The notes under the pieces were generated by a model. That model worked only from the letters and a program-made list of their open reading frames with translations. It was not told the DNA's origin and ran no database searches. A stretch of 33,270 bases of DNA from a bacterium (lineage in GTDB: Bacteria; Cyanobacteriota; Vampirovibrionia; Gastranaerophilales; Gastranaerophilaceae): the NCBI GenBank assembly GCA_017478515.1, contig JAFVDH010000043.1, positions 1 through 33,270 of the forward strand. Direction: 5' to 3'. The position numbers and the translations under genes are program-made. This document shows positions 1 to 5,310 of the stretch, in pieces; position 1 is the stretch's first letter, and each line of letters opens with the position of its first letter.

Positions 1-2
1 AA

Positions 3-74
3 TGCTTTAGAGTAAAAGTTCAACAAGAGTTAGATTTAGCTCTATTCGGCTGGAAAGCACGTAGAACAACTTAA
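3..74 (+). CDS. 3' end of a gene cut by the window edge
   Basis: An open frame enters from the left edge and stops at TAA 72-74. Its last residues read CFRVKVQQELDLALFGWKARRTT. I do not recognise the family from 23 residues. The duplicate at 152 onward is frameshifted relative to it by a one-base deletion and has a stop just upstream (137-139), so only the first copy can be attached to a full gene body. The changes near the stop may mean this end was altered by the duplication. Confidence 0.35.
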   Translation, partial: CFRVKVQQELDLALFGWKARRTT

Positions 75-79
75 TAAAT

Positions 80-112
80 GTGCGTGTAGCCCGGCTGTGC
101 CGTTGAATCTTT
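80..112 (+). pseudogene. decayed tRNA-Arg copy
   Basis: The 5' acceptor strand and start of the D arm (GTGCGTGTAGCCC) match the intact tRNA at 228, with one base changed in the acceptor. After about 17 bases the sequence jumps to a T-loop-like GTTGAATCTT. The anticodon arm and the 3' acceptor strand are missing, so it cannot fold as a tRNA. It is the tRNA part of the first copy of the tandem duplication. Confidence 0.7.
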
Positions 113-227
113 TACGATTTGGCTTACAAGTAAAATTGATTTTACAAGCAATGCTTTAGAGTAAAAGTTCAACAAGAGTTAGATTTAGCTCTATCCGCTG
201 GAAAACACGTAGAACAACTTAATAAAT

Positions 228-301
228 GCGCGTGTAGCCCAGCTGGATAGAGCGTTTCGCTACGAACGAAAAGGTCGCGAGTTCGAATCTTGCCACGCGC
301 G
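228..301 (+). tRNA. tRNA-Arg (anticodon ACG)
   Basis: A full cloverleaf can be drawn. The acceptor stem GCGCGTG (228-234) pairs with CACGCGC (294-300), with discriminator G301. The anticodon stem TTTCG/CGAAA encloses the loop CTACGAA, giving anticodon ACG, and the T stem GCGAG/CTTGC encloses TTCGAAT. The D stem GCCC/GAGC has one C-A mismatch. CCA is not encoded. Anticodon ACG normally needs A34 deamination by TadA to read CGN codons. A strong hairpin follows directly. Confidence 0.95.
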
Positions 302-340
302 AATAAAATAGGATAGGATTATTTCCTATCCTATTTTATT
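302..340 (+). terminator. hairpin terminator after tRNA-Arg
   Basis: Bases 302-318 are the exact reverse complement of 324-340, a 17-bp perfect stem with loop TTATT. The descending arm is T-rich (ATTTTATT). It begins one base after the tRNA discriminator, as expected for 3' trailer termination and processing. Confidence 0.8.
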
Positions 341-368
341 TGGAAGTGTTGAAAGAGGAGAACTCCAA

Positions 369-515
369 ATGTTAAATTCATTTATGAGTTCGAGCGAATT
401 TTTTGCAGAGAGCGGAGTGCTTTTGCTGAGTGTTAAAAACACGACGGCAAAACACGAAGACTCGTTTAATGCAAAAAATTCAAGACAATCTTGCCACGCG
501 CGTTTTTTTTATTAA
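369..515 (+). CDS. possible 48-aa ORF after the tRNA
   Basis: An ATG at 369 follows a good ribosome binding site (AGAGGAG, about 9 nt upstream) and opens a 48-codon frame to TAA 513-515. The product starts MLNSFMSSSEFFAESG and its last eight residues come from a copied piece of the tRNA 3' end. The frame also runs through a large inverted repeat (391-481). That makes chance coding quite possible despite the ribosome binding site. No family recognised. Confidence 0.25.
   Translation: MLNSFMSSSEFFAESGVLLLSVKNTTAKHEDSFNAKNSRQSCHARFFY
391..481. repeat. long imperfect inverted repeat
   Basis: GAATTTTTTGCA at 396-407 is the exact reverse complement of TGCAAAAAATTC at 470-481. Inside are further pairing arms: a GTGCTTTTGC-like arm against GGCAAAACAC, and GTGTT against AACAC around an AAA loop. 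The whole stretch could fold as one long branched hairpin. It lies between the tRNA and a copied tRNA 3' end, so it may be a small non-autonomous (MITE-like) insertion or a structured RNA. Confidence 0.55.
487..502 (+). repeat. copy of tRNA-Arg 3' end (att-like)
   Basis: AATCTTGCCACGCGCG is identical to tRNA bases 286-301 (T-arm half plus the 3' acceptor strand). Integrases that use tRNA genes leave such direct repeats of the tRNA 3' end. Here the repeats bracket only about 185 bp and no integrase gene is present, so this would be a scar or a remnant. Confidence 0.7.
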
Positions 516-533
516 TTATCTAATATTTTGATT

Positions 534-554
534 GGCAAGATGATAGAGCGTTTC
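534..554 (+). repeat. further tRNA-Arg fragment
   Basis: GATAGAGCGTTTC at 542-554 equals tRNA bases 246-258 (D arm into the anticodon stem). Immediately before it, GGCAAGAT (534-541) is the reverse complement of the tRNA-derived ATCTTGCC at 488-495. These pieces are rearranged parts of the same tRNA. Nothing else was recognised from 555 to 645. Confidence 0.6.
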
Positions 555-645
555 CTCCATTGGCTTTTAATTCTTTTTGTAAATTATAATTATAAAACAA
601 AATGTAATTATTTTTCTTTTCATAATTGTATTTAACACATTAAAC

Positions 646-695
646 AAGCATATCAGTCTATACAAATAATAAGCGTGTCAGTCTATATTGTCAAT
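646..695 (+). promoter_or_regulatory. direct repeats and -10 box before XRE gene
   Basis: AAGCATATCAGTCTATA (646-662) and AAGCGTGTCAGTCTATA (671-687) are a 17-bp direct repeat with two mismatches, 25 bp apart. The second copy overlaps a likely -10 box TATATT (684-689) that ends 6 nt before the ATG at 696. This suggests a leaderless transcript and a repressor-binding site, possibly for the XRE protein itself. Confidence 0.5.
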
Positions 696-914
696 ATGAA
701 CACCAAAATTTTGGCACGACTGGGTGAACAGTTAAAATTTCTACGAAAAGACAAGGGTTACACGCAAGAAGAACTTGCCGAAAAAGTTGGCGTACATCAA
801 ACATATATCGGCAAAATTGAAAGCGGAAAAAGTAATATATCTACAATGATGCTATTTAAGTTATCAAGAGCATTAGGAGTAAATTTATCTAAAATATTTG
901 AGTTTGATAAATAA
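696..914 (+). CDS. small XRE-family HTH regulator
   Basis: A protein of 72 aa that is almost entirely one Cro/C1-type helix-turn-helix. The hallmark is YTQEELAEKVGVHQTYIGKIESGKSN, given here in two parts as YTQEELAEKV and HQTYIGKIESGK, followed by the ALGVNLSKIFEF helix typical of single-domain XRE proteins. The ATG at 696 is chosen over an in-frame GTG at 675. A -10 box ends 6 nt before it and no Shine-Dalgarno is visible, so the mRNA is probably leaderless. Direct repeats in the promoter could serve autoregulation. It sits alone between the rearranged tRNA locus and the next operon, a common place for remnants of mobile elements. Its target genes are unknown. Confidence 0.85.
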   Translation: MNTKILARLGEQLKFLRKDKGYTQEELAEKVGVHQTYIGKIESGKSNISTMMLFKLSRALGVNLSKIFEFDK

Positions 915-1038
915 ATTTCCTGTATAAGCTCTTTTTGTAATATTTTTAGCAAAGCATAAAATATCCTCCAAACGTATGAGCCTCATTTACTAAAAAAATA
1001 GTAAAATTTCTTTAGAGAGATATGTTAGGGGAGTGTTT

Positions 1039-2286
1039 GTGGCTCAAAATTATCGTAATCAATACCAATATCAGTATTCAAGAGAATATTCACAAAACAG
1101 AGCAAAAAGAGCAGGTTATAAAACCAATTATTCCCGCTCGGTTCAATGTTATACTCAAACACCTTTAAAAAAAGGCTCACAACCTCAAAGACATACGCAA
1201 ATTCCAAGCAGAATTAAAAGAAAAAAAGTTTCTAAAAAAGCTTTTTCTTTCAAAGTATTTTTTGCTAACACAATATTGCTAAGTTTATTATCGCTTGTTG
1301 GCTATTTTATTTTACCGACAGGGTTTAATGATATTACAAAACCGCTGTTTTTAGGTGAAAATAATAAAGAAATCACATTTAATGCAAGAGAAATTTTGTA
1401 TCCGACATTAAATTATATGTCTAATGATTGGTATTTTGGTCAAAGATATTTGTCAGGAGCAAATGTTAAAAATCCAAAAATGTCTACATTTTTTACAGCC
1501 AAAAGAATGACCGGATTAGAAGACAATTTAACAAACCTTATAAAACAATACCCGTCTATAAAACCTGCAATATATGTTTGGGATTATGATACAGGTAATT
1601 ACGTTGACATTAACGGCTCAAAACTATATGCATCAGCAAGCATAATAAAAATTCCTGTGTTAATTCAATTATTTAAGAAAATTGAATCAGGACAAATCGA
1701 CCTTTTTGATAAAATGGAATTAACCGATTATTATAAAGCAAGCGGTTCCGGTAATATGCAGTATTATAAAACAGGTTCTATGTATACACTTGATGAACTT
1801 GCAAGAGTAATGATACAAACTTCAGATAATTCTGCAACTAACATGCTTATTGCCAAAGTGGGCTCTATGATTGGTGTAAACCGTGCAATAAGAGATTGGG
1901 GGCTTACAGATACACACATAGAAAACTGGCTTCCCGATTTAGAGGGAACAAATTACACAACAGCAAAAGACTTAACCACAATGCTTTATAACCTTGATAA
2001 TCCAAGCTTTTTAAGCATTTCTTCAAGAGAATATATCATTGATTATATGAGCAAAGTTAAAAATAACAGATTAATCCAAGCCGGACTTGGAAAAGATGCA
2101 TTATTTGTACATAAAACAGGCGATATAGGAAAAATGCTTGGCGATGCAGGAATTGTTTACATGCCAAATAATAAAAAATATGCTGTTGTAATTTTGGCAG
2201 AAAGACCATATAACTCACCTTTAGGTGTTCAATTTATTCAAAAAGCATCTAAAACAATTTATGATTATATGCTTACCGTTAAGTAA
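1039..2286 (+). CDS. membrane-anchored beta-lactamase-like serine hydrolase
   Basis: A class A beta-lactamase/penicillin-binding fold (Beta-lactamase2 family). In numbering from the upstream GTG at 1033, the motifs are SIIK (S203, K206), SDN (264-266) and HKTG (K361-G363), in the expected order and spacing. Residues 1-70 are polar, Tyr/Gln/Lys/Arg-rich and probably cytoplasmic. One hydrophobic segment (about 71-95) anchors the enzyme, leaving the catalytic domain outside. GTG 1039 is preferred over GTG 1033 because AGGGGAG (1027-1033) is then 5 nt away. A clean ExxLN omega-loop motif is not visible (the region reads PDLEGTNYTTAKD), so a role in peptidoglycan metabolism is as likely as antibiotic hydrolysis. 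The first residues after the start are Asn/Tyr/Gln-rich, which is unusual for this family. Confidence 0.8.
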   Translation: MAQNYRNQYQYQYSREYSQNRAKRAGYKTNYSRSVQCYTQTPLKKGSQPQRHTQIPSRIKRKKVSKKAFSFKVFFANTILLSLLSLVGYFILPTGFNDITKPLFLGENNKEITFNAREILYPTLNYMSNDWYFGQRYLSGANVKNPKMSTFFTAKRMTGLEDNLTNLIKQYPSIKPAIYVWDYDTGNYVDINGSKLYASASIIKIPVLIQLFKKIESGQIDLFDKMELTDYYKASGSGNMQYYKTGSMYTLDELARVMIQTSDNSATNMLIAKVGSMIGVNRAIRDWGLTDTHIENWLPDLEGTNYTTAKDLTTMLYNLDNPSFLSISSREYIIDYMSKVKNNRLIQAGLGKDALFVHKTGDIGKMLGDAGIVYMPNNKKYAVVILAERPYNSPLGVQFIQKASKTIYDYMLTVK

Positions 2287-2302
2287 AAGGTAAATTTTAC
2301 TT
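2281..2302 (+). terminator. hairpin at the hydrolase stop codon
   Basis: AAGTAAAA (2281-2288, containing the TAA stop) pairs exactly with TTTTACTT (2295-2302). There is no long T run after it, so termination would be weak. It may also act on transcript stability. Confidence 0.35.
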
Positions 2303-2400
2303 GATGATAAAGATTTAACTACAAACGTTATCGTTAAGAAAATTTTTCATAAAAATACAACTCTTTTTTCGGTCATTCGACCTAAACAGTTTAATATGTA

Positions 2401-2436
2401 TTGTTTTTTAAAGGAATTTATTGTAAAATATCAGCT
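2401..2436 (+). promoter_or_regulatory. promoter for a leaderless HIT transcript
   Basis: TTGTTT (2401-2406), 17 bp, then TAAAAT (2424-2429). Only 7 nt separate the -10 box from the ATG at 2437, so transcription would begin at or next to the start codon. Confidence 0.5.
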
Positions 2437-2748
2437 ATGAATGATTGTATATTTTGTAAAATAGCAAATAAAGAAATTCCGTCGGAATTTATATACGAAA
2501 ACGATTATATTTTTGTTATAAGGGACATAAACCCTAAAGCCCCTACACATCTGCTTGTAATAACAAAAGAGCATTTTGCGAATTTGAATGAAATTAATGA
2601 CGAAAAGATTTTAACAGAAATTTTTAAAGGAATTAAAGAAGTTTGCAGCAAACTTAATATAAAAGAATATAAAACCCTTATTAACACAGGTAAATCTGCA
2701 GGACAGGAAGTTTTCCACTTTCATGCACATATTCTTTCCGATAATTAA
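2437..2748 (+). CDS. HIT family nucleotide-binding protein
   Basis: A histidine-triad protein of 103 aa, probably an HINT-like purine nucleoside phosphoramidase or nucleotidyl hydrolase. It has the N-terminal CxxC (C4, C7) of zinc-binding HIT proteins, then IANKEIPSEFIYENDY. The signature HFHAH (H94, H96, H98) sits near the C-terminus. The chain ends five residues after the triad, slightly short for the family, where an extra C-terminal segment often follows. The ATG at 2437 is preferred over an upstream frame extension from 2401 because the family consensus begins at this methionine and a -10 box lies just before it. speE-like follows 11 bp after the stop. Confidence 0.88.
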   Translation: MNDCIFCKIANKEIPSEFIYENDYIFVIRDINPKAPTHLLVITKEHFANLNEINDEKILTEIFKGIKEVCSKLNIKEYKTLINTGKSAGQEVFHFHAHILSDN

Positions 2749-2759
2749 AGGATTTAAAA

Positions 2760-3605
2760 ATGGCACAAAAAGGTCAATATTACAGAGAATTAACACCGTC
2801 AGGTTTTGGTATTGCCATAAAAATTAAAGATGTATTGTTTTCAGAGCAATCAAAATACCAAAAGATTGAAATTATAGACACAGATTCTCAATTGGGTAAA
2901 ATGATTACGCTAAACGGGCTTATGTATGCGACTGAAGGTGACGAATACTATTACAGCGAAATGGTCACGCACGTACCGCTATTAAACCATAAATGTCCAA
3001 AAACAGTTCTTGTAATAGGCGGTGGAACAGGTTCTACAACTAAAGAAATCTTGAAACATGAAACAATAGAAAAAGTTACTATCGTTGATATTGATGAAAT
3101 GGTAGTAAATACTTGCAAAAAATATCTTCCATCGATTTCGAGCGGTCTTGACGACCCGAGAGTGGAAGTTCTTATTATGGATGCTTTTGAGTATATACAA
3201 GATAAGCACGACCTTTTTGATATAATTCTAATAACAACTCCAACACCTTTAGGCCCTGGAGTTGGCGAATTTACAACAAGTTTTTATGACAATATAAAAT
3301 CAGCTATGCGAAAAGACGGAATACTTGTAGTTCAGTCTGAATCGCCTGTAGCAAAGGATGAAGATACTATTTCGCTTTACAAATTGTTATTACATGAATT
3401 TAATCTTGTAGAAACATATTCGTCTCCATTGCCGACATATCCGGGAGGATACTGGGCGTGGGCAATCTGTTCGGATTCAGACTACCCGTTTGAGGCGTTG
3501 GATGAAGAAAGATGCGAAAAAATCAGTAAGCAATGTAAATTGTATACAAAAAAATATCACGAAAAATGCTTTAAAAACCAAACATTGCTTGAGGATTTAA
3601 AATAA
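2760..3605 (+). CDS. spermidine-synthase-like aminopropyltransferase, atypical site
   Basis: A protein of 281 aa with the full polyamine aminopropyltransferase layout. It has an N-terminal beta domain (LNGLMYATEGDEYYYSEM, about 51-68), the Rossmann glycine motif VLVIGGGTGS (83-92), the acidic strand VDIDEMV (109-115), DAF (141-143), and the C-terminal YPGGYWAWAICS typical of SpeE. Three aspartates conserved in spermidine synthases are threonine here. GGGDG is GGGTG (T90), and the D-x-x-D-P-x-G-P loop is TTPTPLGP, with T159 and T162 in place of the catalytic and amine-binding Asp. The fold is therefore clear but the reaction is not. It may use another acceptor or have lost activity. The ribosome binding site AAAGGA is 7 nt before the ATG. 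Confidence 0.8.
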   Translation: MAQKGQYYRELTPSGFGIAIKIKDVLFSEQSKYQKIEIIDTDSQLGKMITLNGLMYATEGDEYYYSEMVTHVPLLNHKCPKTVLVIGGGTGSTTKEILKHETIEKVTIVDIDEMVVNTCKKYLPSISSGLDDPRVEVLIMDAFEYIQDKHDLFDIILITTPTPLGPGVGEFTTSFYDNIKSAMRKDGILVVQSESPVAKDEDTISLYKLLLHEFNLVETYSSPLPTYPGGYWAWAICSDSDYPFEALDEERCEKISKQCKLYTKKYHEKCFKNQTLLEDLK

Positions 3606-3607
3606 CT

Positions 3608-3856
3608 TTAAAATTTTTCGCTAATTTTATACGTGTCTAAAAAGAACTGGAAATATCTTTTAAGTTTAGCACTTTTGTGTAAGACTATGTTTAATAGAAC
3701 ACCGATATCAAGCTCAGTTTGATAATACAAACCATAGAGCATTTTGACTAAATCGTCGAGTTCACCAATTTTAGATTCAATAAAACTTTCGTCGAAATCG
3801 TAATCATAATCCATATCTAAGTCTTCTACAAAATGTTTTGGAATTTGTTCACACAT
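3608..3856 (-). CDS. small acidic protein, unknown function
   Basis: A protein of 82 aa with a strongly acidic, Tyr-rich N-terminal third (EDLDMDYDYDFDESF) and a more hydrophobic, helical second half (LVKMLYGLYYQTELDIGVLLNIVLH) that ends basic. It has no signal peptide and no motif I recognise. AAAGGAG lies 7 nt before the ATG, which supports real translation. It is convergent with the speE-like gene, only 2 bp apart, and divergent from the XRE gene at 4028. Confidence 0.6.
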   Translation of the reverse strand: MCEQIPKHFVEDLDMDYDYDFDESFIESKIGELDDLVKMLYGLYYQTELDIGVLLNIVLHKSAKLKRYFQFFLDTYKISEKF

Positions 3857-4027
3857 AGATATGCTCCTTTAGACAGCTTAAAGAATGGTAATAATTCTTG
3901 AAAATTATACTCAATTGCGTAATAATATTTAAGTCGATTGTGTATATTTATATTATAACACTATTGCACATAATGTTCGCACAATTTGGCAAAACTTTTA
4001 CAAAACTTTATGAACTATAGGGCGAAT

Positions 4028-4309
4028 ATGTATACTGAGAACTTAAAAAAAGTAAGACAAACATTTAATTTATCAGTAAGAAAATTTGCAGAAATGCTTG
4101 ATATACCTGAAAGAACATTATCAGGTTATGAAAGAAGTGAACGAACTCCAACAGCACCACTGTTTATCAAGCTGCACAACATTTGCAACGTAAATCTTAA
4201 CTGGTTTGTTTCAGGCGAGGGAAATATGTTCAATTCAGAAGAGGATGTTTCCGAAGATGTACTTACACAAAAAGTTGAGGCAATCTTAAAGAAAAATAAT
4301 CTTATATAA
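4028..4309 (+). CDS. phage-repressor-like XRE regulator
   Basis: A protein of 93 aa with a Cro/C1-type HTH: TENLKKVRQTFNL, SVRKFAEMLDIPERTLSGYERSER split as SVRKFAEMLDIPERTL and SGYERSER, and then LNWFVSGEGNMF. The W-x-x-x-G-E-G ending is characteristic of CI-type repressor HTH domains in prophages and of their chromosomal relatives. The short tail (EDVLTQKVEAILKKNN) may dimerise; the C-terminal peptidase domain of CI repressors is absent. ATG 4028 is chosen because TAGGG is 5 nt upstream; in-frame starts at 3986 and 4010 also exist. The AT-rich region before it contains related TTGCACA and TTCGCACA words about 12 bp apart, a possible binding site. Confidence 0.8.
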   Translation: MYTENLKKVRQTFNLSVRKFAEMLDIPERTLSGYERSERTPTAPLFIKLHNICNVNLNWFVSGEGNMFNSEEDVSEDVLTQKVEAILKKNNLI

Positions 4310-4379
4310 ATTACAGGGATTATAAAAAACTCTTGTACCACAAATCAAGAATATTACTTACATTCTTAATCCTTATAAA

Positions 4380-4931
4380 TTAATTACCCGTTTCAAAACC
4401 TATATGTTTTGTCTCTCTTGGTTTTTCTATCAAATTATTCAGTACTGTTATTATTTGAGAGATTTTTTTGTCGTGCTCTGCAAATTTATTATCACATTTT
4501 TCAATATGAAGCATCAGCATCGTTCTTAAACATTCTAATTCTTTATTCGTATCAATTTGTGCCAGTGCATATTTTCTTAATTGCATAAATGCTCTTACAA
4601 CCTGCACATTTATTTCTATCGCTTTCTCACTGTTTAGCACACTTGAAAGCATAGTTACACCGTGTTCGGTAAAAGCATACGCATTTTGATAACTATATTT
4701 TAATTTTTTAAGGTGGTCGCATTTTGCGACCAGTTCATTTTGTTCTTCATCTGTTAAACGAAACATAAAATCTTCAGGAAAACGTTTTATATTACGTTTT
4801 ACAGCTTCATTAAGCCTTTTCGTCTCAACTCCGTAAAGTTCTGCCAAATCACGGTCTATCATTACTTTTTGACCTCTGATTGTAAATATTCTATCTTCTA
4901 TTAATGTAATATTTGTTATTTCGTTTGTCAT
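4380..4931 (-). CDS. ORF6N-domain DNA-binding regulator
   Basis: A protein of 183 aa. The N-terminal half matches the ORF6N domain of phage and chromosomal regulators: VMIDRDLAELYGVETKRLNE, RNIKRFPEDFMFRLT, YAFTEHGVTMLSSVLNS and INVQVVRAFMQLR. The C-terminal 60 residues (ECLRTMLMLHIEKCDNKFAE onward) look like a coiled coil, probably for oligomerisation. The start is the ATG at 4931, one base after the receiver gene's stop codon and 9 nt after AAAGGA, so translation is probably coupled to the gene before it. An ORF6N protein at the end of a cyclase/receiver operon is unusual. It may be the DNA-binding output of that pathway, or a stray phage gene that joined the operon. Confidence 0.85.
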   Translation of the reverse strand: MTNEITNITLIEDRIFTIRGQKVMIDRDLAELYGVETKRLNEAVKRNIKRFPEDFMFRLTDEEQNELVAKCDHLKKLKYSYQNAYAFTEHGVTMLSSVLNSEKAIEINVQVVRAFMQLRKYALAQIDTNKELECLRTMLMLHIEKCDNKFAEHDKKISQIITVLNNLIEKPRETKHIGFETGN

Positions 4932-4932
4932 T

Positions 4933-5310
4933 TTATAATAATCCTTTATACACTTCTCTATCTCTTGAGGCAAGAGGTTTTGGGATATAATTTACATTGT
5001 AATTTTCCGCTATCGTTCTTATATTATATGCAGCGGAACAAATATATACTTTTGTTTTAAAATACTGCTTTAAAAGCTGAATTTGCTCAACAAGCCATTC
5101 GCCTGCATATTTCGGTTCAAAATCATATTCCATGTTTAAATCTGTTATTATTAAATCATAAGGGTCTGAGACCATGCCGAATATCAAATCATACGCCTGT
5201 TTTGCACTATACGCACAATCAATTTCCACATCATCATAAATTTCTGAAATATTAGATTTATGATAATTAACCCAGCTTTGAGAATCATCAACTATTAGTA
5301 CTTTTTTCAT
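4933..5310 (-). CDS. stand-alone response-regulator receiver protein
   Basis: A CheY-type receiver domain of 125 aa with no output domain. The acidic pair is D8-D9 (VLIVDDSQ), the phosphoacceptor is D57 (LIITDLNME), the switch Ser is in CSAAYN, and the conserved Lys is in YIPKPL near the end. The start lies inside the cyclase gene (23-nt overlap) and the stop is one base before the ORF6N start, so all three are one transcript. No histidine kinase lies in the window. By analogy with receivers next to cyclases, it may adjust cyclase activity or pass a phosphate signal to the ORF6N protein; this is inference. Confidence 0.88.
   Translation of the reverse strand: MKKVLIVDDSQSWVNYHKSNISEIYDDVEIDCAYSAKQAYDLIFGMVSDPYDLIITDLNMEYDFEPKYAGEWLVEQIQLLKQYFKTKVYICSAAYNIRTIAENYNVNYIPKPLASRDREVYKGLL

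Larger units (their letters stand above)
1..246. repeat. 149-bp tandem duplication ending in tRNA-Arg
   Basis: Bases 1-95 reappear at 150-243, an offset of 149. The first 45 bases are identical; after that there are a few substitutions and one single-base deletion. Each copy holds the 3' end of a reading frame followed by the 5' part of a tRNA-Arg, but only the second copy continues into a complete tRNA. Because the window opens exactly at the start of a copy, the array may extend to the left. Confidence 0.9.

Noticed and set aside
302..502. Intact integrative element at the tRNA-Arg 3' end
   Set aside because: The att-like repeats enclose only about 185 bp and no integrase or cargo gene is present; at most a scar.
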